A stretch of DNA of 64,000 nt from the NCBI GenBank assembly GCA_026936105.1, contig JAIXKI010000026.1:35935-99934 (forward strand). Direction: 5' to 3'. Shown piece by piece: positions 1 to 8,848 of the stretch; the stretch's first letter is position 1; each line of letters opens with the position of its first letter. This DNA comes from Chitinophagales bacterium (GTDB lineage: Bacteria > Bacteroidota > Bacteroidia > Chitinophagales > Chitinophagaceae). The position numbers and the translations under genes are program-made. Below the pieces are notes generated by a model that was not told the origin of the DNA, did no database searches, and worked only from the letters and a program-made list of their open reading frames with translations.

Positions 1-2
1 TC

Positions 3-218
3 AGCATCGAACGGTTTGAAAGGATCTGTAAAAAAGAGAGCTACCATGTTCTTCATAAAAGGCATTATTTATTTAACCCAATATATAAATGGAAATTCGG
101 GTTGAAACCAAGAAGGCAGGCATTGCTGATTCGGATAATACCGTATGTAAGGGATTTTTTCACCACCTGTGTCTATTATACCATTCAACCATTGAATACT
201 AAAACTGAAAAAGAATGA
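3..218 (+). CDS. C-terminal end of a class I SAM-dependent methyltransferase (partial)
   Basis: An open frame enters from the left edge and ends with TGA after 71 codons. It contains the stretch ERICKKESYHVLHKRHYLF and then a basic segment (KWKFGLKPRRQ), which I recognise as the tail of a class I methyltransferase; the SAM-binding motifs lie outside the window. Its stop codon overlaps the start of the DUF1835 gene as ATGA, so the two are probably translationally coupled. The substrate cannot be inferred. The methyltransferase assignment rests on the tail alone and is moderate; that this is coding sequence is well supported by the ATGA junction. Confidence 0.6.
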   Translation, partial: SIERFERICKKESYHVLHKRHYLFNPIYKWKFGLKPRRQALLIRIIPYVRDFFTTCVYYTIQPLNTKTEKE

Positions 219-1072
219 TCCATATTGTTTTTAATAAGACCGATATTGAATTGATGAAGCTGGTCATTGAATTGAACAGTGAATTGTCCGGTGACATTGT
301 TCAGATAAAAGATGATTATGCTGTCGGGCCTTTGAAAAATATTGATACGGAAGAAGGCCGGCAGGAAAGGCTTAACTGGTGGAAGGAACTGTTGATCGCA
401 TCACCGTATGAAAACGATCCGGTGACTCAGTTTGATGACTGGGAAACCATAGCTGAGTTGAAGAACAGGTTAAATGATGTTCCCGAAGAACTGATCTGGA
501 TCTGGGCCGGGCAAAACCAGCATGATGTGTGTGGTTATTATTGGCTGGTATCAAAGTTTAAAGAATACCAGGGAAGGCTTATGGTCATTTACCTGAATAA
601 CCTTCCTTTCATCAATGAAAAAGGGCAATTGTTTTATCCTTCATGGCTGAATGAAATTCTTCCGAAAGAATTGCTGAAGGCAAGAAAACTGGTAAGGCAT
701 ATCACGGCAAGTGAGTTTGAACTGGATACGGAGGAATGGAAAAAGATCATGGAAGAAAATGCCCCGGTACGGACACTGGAAGGAGGAAAAAAGATCACCG
801 GGAAGGATGAAACTTTCTTTGACGGCGAGTTGATGAAAAATATTACGGGTGAATGGCAGAAAGCAACCCGGGTGCTGACCAATACCTTACACCGGATGAA
901 AACCAGGACCGGTGATGTTTTCCTGATGGGGCGAATGAAACAACTGATCGCATCCGGGAAAATTGAGATAATAGGAAATATGGATCAGGGATGGAAATCA
1001 TTTGATGTGAAAAGAGTAGGGAGTGTTGCAGAGAATACAAGCGCTGAAGCAGGAAATATGGAAGAACATTGA
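215..1072 (+). CDS. DUF1835 domain-containing protein
   Basis: This 285-residue protein begins MIHIVFNKTDIELMKLV and continues with a GDIVQIKDDYAVGPL segment. These are typical of the DUF1835 N-terminal domain (about residues 1-120), usually followed by a second, mostly helical domain as here. No signal peptide or membrane segment is seen, so it should be cytoplasmic. The family function is unknown. The ATG overlaps the stop of the upstream methyltransferase (ATGA), and parC starts 24 bp downstream on the same strand, so all three may form one transcript. The family call is good; no biochemical role can be given. Confidence 0.85.
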   Translation: MIHIVFNKTDIELMKLVIELNSELSGDIVQIKDDYAVGPLKNIDTEEGRQERLNWWKELLIASPYENDPVTQFDDWETIAELKNRLNDVPEELIWIWAGQNQHDVCGYYWLVSKFKEYQGRLMVIYLNNLPFINEKGQLFYPSWLNEILPKELLKARKLVRHITASEFELDTEEWKKIMEENAPVRTLEGGKKITGKDETFFDGELMKNITGEWQKATRVLTNTLHRMKTRTGDVFLMGRMKQLIASGKIEIIGNMDQGWKSFDVKRVGSVAENTSAEAGNMEEH

Positions 1073-1096
1073 TCAAAGGATTAATAAATTGTAAGA

Positions 1097-3607
1097 ATGG
1101 CAAAGAGTAAGATCATAGAACAAATCCAGAATAACGACAAGGGGCTGCACGGGCAGTATAAGAGCTGGTTCCTTGAATATGCCTCGTATGTGATTCTTGA
1201 AAGAGCGGTGCCTGCCGTTGAGGATGGATTGAAGCCGGTGCAGCGCCGCATCCTTCATGCCATGAAAGAAATGGATGACGGCCGTTTCAATAAAGTGGCC
1301 AACGTGATTGGGCAGACCATGCAATATCATCCCCATGGTGATGCAAGCATCGGTGATGCCCTGGTGAACATGGGACAAAAAGACCTCCTGATAGAAACCC
1401 AGGGCAACTGGGGCGATATACGGACAGGTGATGATGCTGCCGCAGCACGTTATATCGAAGGAAGGCTGAGCAAGTTTGCATTGGAAGTGGCTTTCAATGC
1501 AAAGACTACCGAATGGCAATTAAGCTATGATGGCAGAAAAAATGAACCGGTCACTCTGCCCATGAAATTCCCGTTGCTGCTGGCGCAGGGAGCTGATGGG
1601 ATTGCCGTTGGTCTATCCACCAAAATACTTCCCCACAACTTTTGTGAACTGATAGATGCTTCCATCAAATACCTCCGCGGGAAAAAATTTGAACTCTATC
1701 CTGATTTTCAGACAGGAGGCCAGGTTGACGTGAATGATTACAACCAGGGGAAAAGGGGCGGAAAGGTAAAAGTGAGAGCACACATTGAAGAATCCGATAA
1801 AAAAACATTGCTGATCAAAAGTGTTCCTTATGGAGTTACCACAACACAATTGATGGATTCCATTGTGAAAGCCAATGACCAGGGGAAAATAAAGATCAAA
1901 AAGGTTACGGACAACACTGCTGCGGATGTGGAGATCCAGGTTGATCTTGCTCCGGGCATATCACCCGATATTACCATTGATGCATTGTACAAATTCACAG
2001 ACTGCGAAATTTCCATTTCTCCCAATGCCTGCGTCATTGTGGATATGAAACCTCAGTTCCTCGGAGTGAACGACCTATTGAAGATCTCTGTGGACAAGAC
2101 TAAAGAATTACTGGAAAAAGAACTGCAGATCAGGCTGAATGAACTGCAGGAAAAATGGCACTACACTTCCCTGGAAAAGATATTCTTTGAAGAAAAGATT
2201 TATAAGGAGCTGGAGAAAAAACATGAGACCTGGGAGAAAGTGCTGGATGCCATCGCCAAAGCATTTGTTCCTTTCACAAAGCAATTAAAGCAGGAAATTT
2301 CAAAAGAAGATATTATCAGGCTTACGGAAAAACCTGTACGGAGAATTTATAAACTGGATATTGAGGAACTGAATGAACAGATCAAAGGGCTTGAAGCGGA
2401 TATTAAACAGGTGAAACATGATCTGAACAACCTGGTTGATTTTGCAGTGTCTTATTTTGAAAACCTGCTGAAAAAATACGGCAAGGGAAGAGAGCGGAAA
2501 ACAGAGATCAAAATGTTTGAAGTGATCGAAACCAGGCAGGTGGCCATCGTCAATACCAAACTTTATGTCAACAGGGAAGAAGGTTTCATTGGAACCGGAT
2601 TGAAAAAAGATGAGTTCCTGTTTGATTGTTCCACTCTCGATGACATCATTGCTTTCACCAAACGCGGAATCATGAAAGTGGTGAAGGTGTCCGACAAAGT
2701 TTCCATCGGGGAAAATATCATTCATGTGGCCGTGTTTAAAAAGAATGATGAGCGTACCACTTATAATATGATCTATGCAGATGGAGCGTCCGGAAAGAGT
2801 TTTGCAAAACGCTTCAACGTCACCGGCGTAACAAGAGATAAGGAATATGATCTTACAAAAGGAAATGATAAAAGCAAAGTGCATTATTTCAGCATCAACC
2901 CGAATGCTGAGGCAGAGGTCGTGAAGATCGTTTTGACTCCGGGAAGCAAAGCACACAAGAAAGAGTTTGAATACAATTTTGCGGAGCTTGAAATTAAAGG
3001 CAGGGGCAGCATGGGCAATACAGTCACAAAATACCCCATCAAATCCGTGAAGTTGCTGGAAGCAGGAGTTGCCACCATTGCCGGGAAAAAATTGTGGTAC
3101 GATGATCAGTTCGGAAGGCTGAATGAGGATGAAAAAGGAATGTTGCTAGGATCTTTTGATGAAGAGGACAGGATACTGGTCATTTACAGCGATGGGAATT
3201 ATGAGATCACCGATCAGGAGATTTCACAGAAATTCGACCCCGATAAAGTTTTGCTGATAGAGAAGTTCGATCCGGAGAAGATCATATCTGCGGTTTACCT
3301 GGATGATGAGAAAAAACAGTACATGGTGAAACGGTTTAAGATAGAAACCACAACACTGCACAACATGTTCAGCTTTATCAAAGAAGGAGATGGTAATTAT
3401 GTGGAGGCGGTGACCACTGATGAAGCTCCGGTGCTGGCCATGCAAAGCGGAAGAGGTTCACAGGTACGTAAGGCAAAGATCAAGATCGAAAAAGTGGCGG
3501 AAGTGACCGGTTGGAAAACCGTCGGTACTAAACTGGCCGACTTCAACAAGACAATTGAAATGGAATGGGTGAGAAAAACAGAAGGCCGCCAGCAGGAATT
3601 GTTCTGA
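1097..3607 (+). CDS. parC: DNA topoisomerase IV subunit A (ParC/GyrA family)
   Basis: This 836-residue type IIA topoisomerase A subunit breaks and rejoins DNA and, with ParE, decatenates chromosomes. The N-terminal breakage-reunion domain shows the QRRILHAM winged-helix motif near residue 50, the QYHPHGDAS segment near 77, and the catalytic tyrosine Y119 in AAARYIEGRL. A coiled-coil tower (about 340-450) and a C-terminal beta-propeller-like region follow. The GyrA-box (QRRGGKG) typical of gyrase is not evident, which favours ParC over GyrA. Length fits Bacteroidota ParC. The start MAKSKIIEQIQ gives a short leader before the conserved GLHGQYKSWFLEYASYVI segment. The parE partner is not in the window. 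Confidence 0.9.
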   Translation: MAKSKIIEQIQNNDKGLHGQYKSWFLEYASYVILERAVPAVEDGLKPVQRRILHAMKEMDDGRFNKVANVIGQTMQYHPHGDASIGDALVNMGQKDLLIETQGNWGDIRTGDDAAAARYIEGRLSKFALEVAFNAKTTEWQLSYDGRKNEPVTLPMKFPLLLAQGADGIAVGLSTKILPHNFCELIDASIKYLRGKKFELYPDFQTGGQVDVNDYNQGKRGGKVKVRAHIEESDKKTLLIKSVPYGVTTTQLMDSIVKANDQGKIKIKKVTDNTAADVEIQVDLAPGISPDITIDALYKFTDCEISISPNACVIVDMKPQFLGVNDLLKISVDKTKELLEKELQIRLNELQEKWHYTSLEKIFFEEKIYKELEKKHETWEKVLDAIAKAFVPFTKQLKQEISKEDIIRLTEKPVRRIYKLDIEELNEQIKGLEADIKQVKHDLNNLVDFAVSYFENLLKKYGKGRERKTEIKMFEVIETRQVAIVNTKLYVNREEGFIGTGLKKDEFLFDCSTLDDIIAFTKRGIMKVVKVSDKVSIGENIIHVAVFKKNDERTTYNMIYADGASGKSFAKRFNVTGVTRDKEYDLTKGNDKSKVHYFSINPNAEAEVVKIVLTPGSKAHKKEFEYNFAELEIKGRGSMGNTVTKYPIKSVKLLEAGVATIAGKKLWYDDQFGRLNEDEKGMLLGSFDEEDRILVIYSDGNYEITDQEISQKFDPDKVLLIEKFDPEKIISAVYLDDEKKQYMVKRFKIETTTLHNMFSFIKEGDGNYVEAVTTDEAPVLAMQSGRGSQVRKAKIKIEKVAEVTGWKTVGTKLADFNKTIEMEWVRKTEGRQQELF

Positions 3608-3619
3608 TTTTAAAAAAGG

Positions 3620-4369
3620 CTATTTTATTTTTTGGGCAATGACCAGCCAATCCCAGGGATAAGGATCTTTCAGCCAATGGGGAGGAGAAATGAATTCCGT
3701 ATCCCAACCATAATCTATCTTTTTGAAACTTTTTACAGTGAAGCCTTCATTCTTCAGCAGATACAGTAATTCCTCTTTCAGATAATGTTTGGTGGGAACA
3801 TGGTCTATCTCAATATTACCCTGAAACAAATGATTCAATTCTTTGACTGCTTTTGCAGGCGATGATCTTTTTGCAAGTAATGTCTTGTCTATCCGGAATT
3901 GATTGTTGATCGCTTTGGCCAGCATTGCCGATTCCAGTGAAGGAACAGTTAGTATAAGATGCCCTCCTTTTTTCAGGCATTGAGGAAGTGATCTGAAAAA
4001 TGAAATTCGTTTCTTCAATAACGAAGTCAGAATCGCATTGATGCAAAGAGCCACATCGCAGCGGGGGATCACCGTTTTATTTTGGGAAATATCTGCAATC
4101 AGGTAAGTTACATTTCTGAATGAAGCATTATTTCTCTTTGCTATTTCAATGTTTTTTGAAGAGATATCCAGCGCAAAAACTTTTTTAAAGAGGGGAGAAA
4201 GCACGGGGATCCATTTTCCCACGGCACAGCCGATATCAATGACCGTCTTATTATTTCCGGCATGTCTTTTTAATGCGGATATGATCAGCTTTTTTTTGTC
4301 GTTTTGGAGAACATCGAATATCTCCTCATTGTACGAGGGAGCAATTTTTTCCCAATAGTTTTTATTCAT
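3620..4369 (-). CDS. class I SAM-dependent methyltransferase
   Basis: This 249-residue protein carries a clear SAM-binding motif I, VIDIGCAVGKW (about residues 43-53). An acidic motif II (VFALDIS), a motif near CDVALCINAIL and a post-motif GGHLILTVPSLESAML also fit a seven-strand Rossmann methyltransferase. It resembles the Methyltransf_11/25 families, whose substrates range from quinones to small metabolites, so none is assigned. It lies 27 bp downstream of topA on the same strand and may be co-transcribed with it. Its 3' end faces the parC stop only 12 bp away, with no obvious terminator between them. Confidence 0.85.
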   Translation of the reverse strand: MNKNYWEKIAPSYNEEIFDVLQNDKKKLIISALKRHAGNNKTVIDIGCAVGKWIPVLSPLFKKVFALDISSKNIEIAKRNNASFRNVTYLIADISQNKTVIPRCDVALCINAILTSLLKKRISFFRSLPQCLKKGGHLILTVPSLESAMLAKAINNQFRIDKTLLAKRSSPAKAVKELNHLFQGNIEIDHVPTKHYLKEELLYLLKNEGFTVKSFKKIDYGWDTEFISPPHWLKDPYPWDWLVIAQKIK

Positions 4370-4396
4370 CGGCAGCAGGCGATAAGGATGGAAAAT

Positions 4397-7006
4397 TTAT
4401 TTTTTGGCTTTCGCTTTCTTTGTTGCCGTTTTCTTTTTGGCAGTTGCCTTCTTCGCAGCCGGCGTTTTTGCTGTAGCTGTTTTCCCGGTCTTTGCTTTCT
4501 TTTTTGTAAAGGCCTCAGGAATTTCTGCCTCTATCATTTTCTTTATCTCGTCAAGAGAAAGGGTTGCCAGTTCTTCTGCGGTATATTTTTCATCTGCCGT
4601 CTTCTTCGGGATCTTCACGATCTTCTTGCCGAATTTAATGATGGGGCCCCATCTTGCATTTTCAATGGAAATTTTTTCTTCGGGCCAGTTTTGAATATAG
4701 CGGTTCGCTTCTTTGGCTATTTTCTTTTCTATCAGTTCCTCTATGTCCTTTTGCGTCAGTGCATCAAAATTATAAGCCTTGGGAACATTGATGAACATAT
4801 CATTCCATTTGATATATGGACCGAATCTTCCTTTTCCTTTGGTCACCGGCAAGTCCTTGTAAAAAGAAACCGGTGCATCGGCTTTTAATTTATGCTCAAT
4901 GATCTCAATAGCCCGTTCCATGTCCACATCCAGCGGATCTTGTCCTTTGGGAAGAGATATGAATTGTTCTCCCCATTTGATGTAAGGCCCGAACCTTCCT
5001 GCATTCACCGATACTTCTTTTCCGTCATGCTCGCCAAGGGTCACGGGTAATTTGAACAACTCCATGGCTTCATCAAAAGTGATCGTTTCAATGCTTTGCC
5101 CCCGCCTCAGTCCTGCATACCTGGGTTTTTCATTTTCATTGTCCGAATCACCCAGTTGCACCATGGGCCCGAACCTGCCCATCCTGGCAATGACCTTTTT
5201 GCCCGTTGCCTTATCAACACCCAGATCCCTTTCACCGCTGATACGTTCTGCGGTTTCTATGGTCTTGTCCACATCTTTTTTGAACGGCTTGTAAAAATCA
5301 TCTATCATCTGTTGCCACTTGATCTTTCCTTCTGCCACATCATCAAACTCTTCTTCCACTTTTGCGGTGAAGCCGTAATCCATGATGTCATCGAAATGCT
5401 TACTCAGGAAATCAGTGACTACGAGGCCGAGGTCGGTAGGAAATAATTTTGATTTCTCTGCTCCTGTATTCTCCGAATCTTTTAGATGCCTGATCTGGTT
5501 ATTTTGCAATTGCAGAATGCGGAATTCCCTTCGCACACCTTCTTTATCCCTTTTTTCCACATAACCTCTCTTTATGATCGTGGAGATGGTGGGTGCATAG
5601 GTGGAAGGCCTGCCTATTCCCAGTTCTTCCAGCTTTTTCACCAATGATGCTTCGGTAAATCTTGGAGAAGGGCGGCTGAACCTTTCAGTGGCTTTCATTT
5701 CTTTCAATGGCAGTTGTTGTCCGACTGTCAGCGGCGGCAACATGGCTTCCTGGTCTTCTTCCGTGAGATCTTCATCATCGCGGTCTTCGCGGTACACTTT
5801 TAAAAATCCTTCAAACTTGATCACTTCACCTTGTGCGGTAAGTTCTTCCTTATTGGTGGAGACCTGAATTTTTGCAATGGTCTTTTCCAGTTCGGCATCT
5901 GCCATCTGGCAGGCCATAGTTCTTTTCCAGATCAGGTCATACAACCTACGGCAATCAGGATCAGCAACGGTGGTGTTGTTCATGTATGTCGGCCGGATGG
6001 CTTCGTGTGCTTCCTGTGCCGATTCATTTTTATTCTTGTAGCGTCGGAACTGATGATAGTCTTCACCGTACATATTTTTAATGGTGTTGGTGATATCTCC
6101 CAGCGCCGTATCACTCAGGTTGATGCTGTCGGTACGCATGTAAGTGATATGTCCGTTCTCATAAAGTTTTTGCGCCAGCACCATGGTTCTGGAAACACCA
6201 TAACCCAGTTTACGGCTCGCTTCCTGTTGCAGGGTGGAAGTGGTGAAAGGAGGAGCAGGTGTCCTCTTTCCCGGCTTCACCTGGATATCTGAAACGGTAT
6301 AATCTGCGCCGATACAGCTTTTCAGAAAATTCTCTGCATCCGTTGAAGAAGAGTACTTATTTCCTTCGGCTTTGAAAGTGATGAGCCTGTCGTTATTATC
6401 TTTTGCAGTAAAGAAAGCTTCAAGTTTGAAATGGCTTTGCACAGTAAATGCATTGATCTCACGTTCTCTTTCCGCCACTAATCTTACGGCTACGCTCTGC
6501 ACCCTTCCGGCGCTGAGATTATTTTTCATGCTCATCTTGCGCCATAGCACCGGGCTCAGTTCAAAACCCACTATGCGGTCCAGTATCCTGCGTGCCTGCT
6601 GTGCATTCACCAGGTTCATATCCAGCCTGCGTGGGCTCCTTACCGCTTCCTGAATGGCAGGTTTGGTGATCTCATGAAAAACAATACGCTTGGTGTTTTT
6701 GGGATCAAGACCAAGAACTTCGCACAAATGCCAGCTTATGGCTTCGCCTTCACGGTCCTCATCCGTTGCCAGCCATATTTCGTCTGATTTTTTAGCTAAA
6801 CTCTTTAACTCTTTGACAACCTTCTCTTTCTCCGCAGGTATGATATAGGTGGGTTCGTACTTTTTTTCGAGGTCTATCCCCATTCCGGCTTTCTTCAGAT
6901 CGCGGATATGGCCATAGCAGCTTTTCACATCAAAGTCTTTTCCAAGGATCTTTTCTATGGTCTTCGCTTTCGCAGGGCTTTCTACAATTAATAGGTTCTT
7001 TGGCAT
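4397..7006 (-). CDS. topA: DNA topoisomerase I
   Basis: Type IA topoisomerase of 869 residues that relaxes negatively supercoiled DNA. The N-terminal Toprim domain has the metal-binding DEDREGE motif (about residues 82-88). The active-site tyrosine is Y289 in HITYMRTDSINLS, preceded by the PPFTTSTLQQEA segment. The C-terminus lacks cysteine zinc ribbons and instead carries four RFGP/RWGP-type repeats (RFGPMVQLG, RFGPYIKWGE, RFGPYIKWND, RWGPIIKFGK) and a Lys/Ala-rich tail, a usual Bacteroidota arrangement. I chose the ATG giving MPKNLLIVESPAKAKT because family members begin there; an in-frame ATG nine codons upstream (7033) is possible. Confidence 0.93.
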   Translation of the reverse strand: MPKNLLIVESPAKAKTIEKILGKDFDVKSCYGHIRDLKKAGMGIDLEKKYEPTYIIPAEKEKVVKELKSLAKKSDEIWLATDEDREGEAISWHLCEVLGLDPKNTKRIVFHEITKPAIQEAVRSPRRLDMNLVNAQQARRILDRIVGFELSPVLWRKMSMKNNLSAGRVQSVAVRLVAEREREINAFTVQSHFKLEAFFTAKDNNDRLITFKAEGNKYSSSTDAENFLKSCIGADYTVSDIQVKPGKRTPAPPFTTSTLQQEASRKLGYGVSRTMVLAQKLYENGHITYMRTDSINLSDTALGDITNTIKNMYGEDYHQFRRYKNKNESAQEAHEAIRPTYMNNTTVADPDCRRLYDLIWKRTMACQMADAELEKTIAKIQVSTNKEELTAQGEVIKFEGFLKVYREDRDDEDLTEEDQEAMLPPLTVGQQLPLKEMKATERFSRPSPRFTEASLVKKLEELGIGRPSTYAPTISTIIKRGYVEKRDKEGVRREFRILQLQNNQIRHLKDSENTGAEKSKLFPTDLGLVVTDFLSKHFDDIMDYGFTAKVEEEFDDVAEGKIKWQQMIDDFYKPFKKDVDKTIETAERISGERDLGVDKATGKKVIARMGRFGPMVQLGDSDNENEKPRYAGLRRGQSIETITFDEAMELFKLPVTLGEHDGKEVSVNAGRFGPYIKWGEQFISLPKGQDPLDVDMERAIEIIEHKLKADAPVSFYKDLPVTKGKGRFGPYIKWNDMFINVPKAYNFDALTQKDIEELIEKKIAKEANRYIQNWPEEKISIENARWGPIIKFGKKIVKIPKKTADEKYTAEELATLSLDEIKKMIEAEIPEAFTKKKAKTGKTATAKTPAAKKATAKKKTATKKAKAKK

Positions 7007-7565
7007 ATTAAATTTTAATGGGTTCTCCGGCAATTTCCGACACTATAATATATATGTATCGGGCCCGGCAGAACTGCAATTATAAGGTAAGATTCCCGGA
7101 TTTTTAAAAGCTCCTGTCCCGGGACAGCTTTTCCGGGCTGCAAATTTATGTTCTAAATATCTGAAAATGAGGGGAAGAAAATTTTTTTAAGAAATCATCT
7201 ATGATGATGTATGGAATTTCGGCTTTTTCTTTCATTTGGTTGACTACGAAGTGTATTTCTGGAAAATTGATCCCAAGCAGTCTGCTGAACAACCTAGAGT
7301 TTAGTCCATGTCTTATGAACCGGAATTTTCAATTTTAAGATAGGGGGCGGGTGACTCGCTTAATTACCTGCTTTTTTTATTTACTGTCGTGTCTTGGCGG
7401 AGAAAGCTGCGTGGGTGGCGAGATAGCGCTTTGGAGTAAATTCAACGTTTACAACTGCTGTGACCTTGCTTCTCACTTATTTCAATGAGAAGATGTGGCA
7501 GAGAAGGGAAAATCAAACATGATATTTCAACCTCCAATGCGGCAAACAGACCGTATGCTGGAGTT
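7007..7565. other. intergenic region between topA and the accessory island
   Basis: No convincing gene is seen in about 560 bases. The topA-proximal part should hold the topA promoter, but no clean TAnnTTTG box was identified. A perfect 14-bp palindrome (CTGTCCCGGGACAG) lies at 7114-7127. The distal part, from about 7380, contains one copy of a diverged repeat that recurs beyond the neighbouring nuclease-like gene (separate entry). Confidence 0.5.
7431..7508 (+). repeat. diverged direct repeat, copy 1 (left of the nuclease-like gene)
   Basis: Aligned by eye with 8313-8390, this stretch shares the order TTCAAc/t..TTTACtAa..GC..TGtG.CcTGCcTCTCACT..TT, followed by a purine-rich arm and GGGGAAAA/GGGAAAA. 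It holds a 7-bp hairpin CTTCTCA/TGAGAAG (7469-7475 with 7486-7492). The second copy keeps a hairpin at the same place with different bases. The two copies bracket the PD-(D/E)XK-like gene in the same orientation. Confidence 0.5.
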
Positions 7566-8183
7566 TCATTTGTACCCGCATTGCTCATTATAACAGTTTT
7601 CAATCTTTTTTCTTAACTCATTATAGTTTACAGCAGCCGTTAATTTTTGCAAAGAATTTAAAGTTATTGAAGTTTGGCTCCTTGGGTAATTGTCCAATTT
7701 ATAAGTCGGTAAAACATAAAATTCCCATTGTTCAAGTTTTAAAGGATCAATTATATTCTGATTTTTGGTTTTCAATAAACAAAAAACATAAACATCAGCA
7801 TATCGCCGGGCTTCATCACTTGACATGCCATTGTTTGGGTCCCAATATTTTGCTTTTTTAATTGAAAAGGAAATTTTAGAAAAATTTTTCTGATTCCAGC
7901 TTTGAATATAAGCGGCTGCTTTAATTTCTAGCTTTATTCCGCTATTAGTTTTTATATCGTAAGCGTCCCATTCATCACGCACTCTTTTAGTGTCCATTTC
8001 AACAGCAGTCCCAACTACAAATTCAGCAAATATTCCTCTCATGGCATTGCTTAAAATGTCTGAAGCACTCCATTGCCAAAAATTGTGTAAAGAATACCCT
8101 GTACTTTTTTCATTAAAGGTTAAAAGTTCTGTTCCGGATTTAGGAGTGGCCTTTATTGCTCCCAGGTTTAATTCATTATTCAT
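7566..8183 (-). CDS. PD-(D/E)XK nuclease-like protein, function unknown
   Basis: This 205-residue protein is not one I can name. The segment DEWDAYDIKTNSGIKLEIKAA (about residues 70-90) reads as an aspartate, a beta turn and then E-I-K, the D-(X)n-(D/E)-X-K pattern of PD-(D/E)XK nucleases. It is preceded by a helix (RGIFAEFVVGTAV) like those supplying the first acidic residue in restriction-endonuclease folds. A following strand pair (SKISFSIKKAKYW) and ADVYVFCLL fit the same fold. No methyltransferase is adjacent, so a classical restriction-modification system is not supported. Composition is AT-rich relative to neighbours, and it sits in an accessory island between two copies of a diverged repeat. 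It could be a solitary defence nuclease or a non-catalytic relative. Confidence 0.6.
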   Translation of the reverse strand: MNNELNLGAIKATPKSGTELLTFNEKSTGYSLHNFWQWSASDILSNAMRGIFAEFVVGTAVEMDTKRVRDEWDAYDIKTNSGIKLEIKAAAYIQSWNQKNFSKISFSIKKAKYWDPNNGMSSDEARRYADVYVFCLLKTKNQNIIDPLKLEQWEFYVLPTYKLDNYPRSQTSITLNSLQKLTAAVNYNELRKKIENCYNEQCGYK

Positions 8184-8312
8184 TGATTTTGCAGTTTTCT
8201 TGAAATAGTTCCTGTCAACTTGTATCCTTTCACAATTTACGAAACTTAAAACCTGATTTTAATCTCCTTCGTGCCTTTACCGGTGGAAGGTGGTGACTAC
8301 CGTGAAAAGGAC

Positions 8313-8390
8313 TTTTAGTGTAAGTTCAATATTTACTAATGCCGTGTGCCTGCCTCTCACTGATTCCGGCAAGAGGAGACATGTAGGGGA
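8313..8390 (+). repeat. diverged direct repeat, copy 2 (right of the nuclease-like gene)
   Basis: This is the partner of 7431-7508 in the same orientation. The hairpin here is CCTCT/AGAGG (8353-8357 with 8372-8376), where copy 1 has CTTCTCA/TGAGAAG, so the bases differ but pairing is kept. Both copies can be read in one frame as similar peptides (V-N/S-S-T/I-F-T-x-A-V-x-L-x-L-T), so a decayed coding remnant is an alternative to a structural element. Confidence 0.5.
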
Positions 8391-8397
8391 AAAAAAT

Positions 8398-8416
8398 GGT
8401 TCGTGTCCCACGAACC
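8398..8416. repeat. perfect 8-bp inverted repeat with 3-nt loop
   Basis: GGTTCGTG, then TCC, then CACGAACC forms a perfect compact hairpin on either strand. It lies just beyond the second diverged repeat and about 75 bp from the 3' end of higA. No T-tract follows on either strand, so it is not a standard terminator. It may be part of the module border. Confidence 0.55.
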
Positions 8417-8490
8417 CGGGCGAAGGATTGCTAAGATTTTATTCGCCGCCATATAGCCAGGCTGCCCTGTTGGAAGAAGTACATTATCAA

Positions 8491-8847
8491 TTAGTATGCT
8501 TGCACCAAAACATCGGTTGGTATGCGCCATTGTTGATGCAATTGTCTAATCATGTCTAACGAGAGTTTACGCTTCCGGTTTAATATTTCACTTGCACATC
8601 TTTTTTGTCCAACGATTTTTGCTAAATCGGTCTGAGTCATTCCCATTTGTTCCATTCTGAATTTTATGGCTTCAACCGGGTCCGGTAAGTCAATAGGGAA
8701 CTTTTCGTCCTCATATTTCTCTATTAAAAGGCTCAAAATTTCCAATTCGTCTCCTTTCGGTGTTCCTTTTTTTGCATCAAAGATATTCTCAAGCCGAAGC
8801 ATTGCTTGTTCGTAATCTTTCTTTGTCTTGATAGGCTTGATATTCAT
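8491..8847 (-). CDS. higA: HigA-type antitoxin (XRE/HTH family)
   Basis: A 118-residue protein with an N-terminal segment typical of COG5499 HigA antitoxins (IKTKKDYEQAMLRLENIFDA) and a C-terminal helix-turn-helix (MGMTQTDLAKIVGQKRCASEILNRKR, about residues 69-94) that would bind the operator. It should neutralise the adjacent HigB toxin and autorepress the pair. The start codon follows the higB stop by one base, so the genes are coupled. The order toxin then antitoxin is characteristic of higBA. Identification is solid at family level; activity is inferred. Confidence 0.88.
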   Translation of the reverse strand: MNIKPIKTKKDYEQAMLRLENIFDAKKGTPKGDELEILSLLIEKYEDEKFPIDLPDPVEAIKFRMEQMGMTQTDLAKIVGQKRCASEILNRKRKLSLDMIRQLHQQWRIPTDVLVQAY

Positions 8848-8848
8848 A

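Noticed and set aside
7114..7127. Perfect palindrome CTGTCCCGGGACAG as an operator or terminator
   Set aside because: There is no T-tract on either strand and no relation to a promoter box; a 14-bp palindrome can occur by chance.
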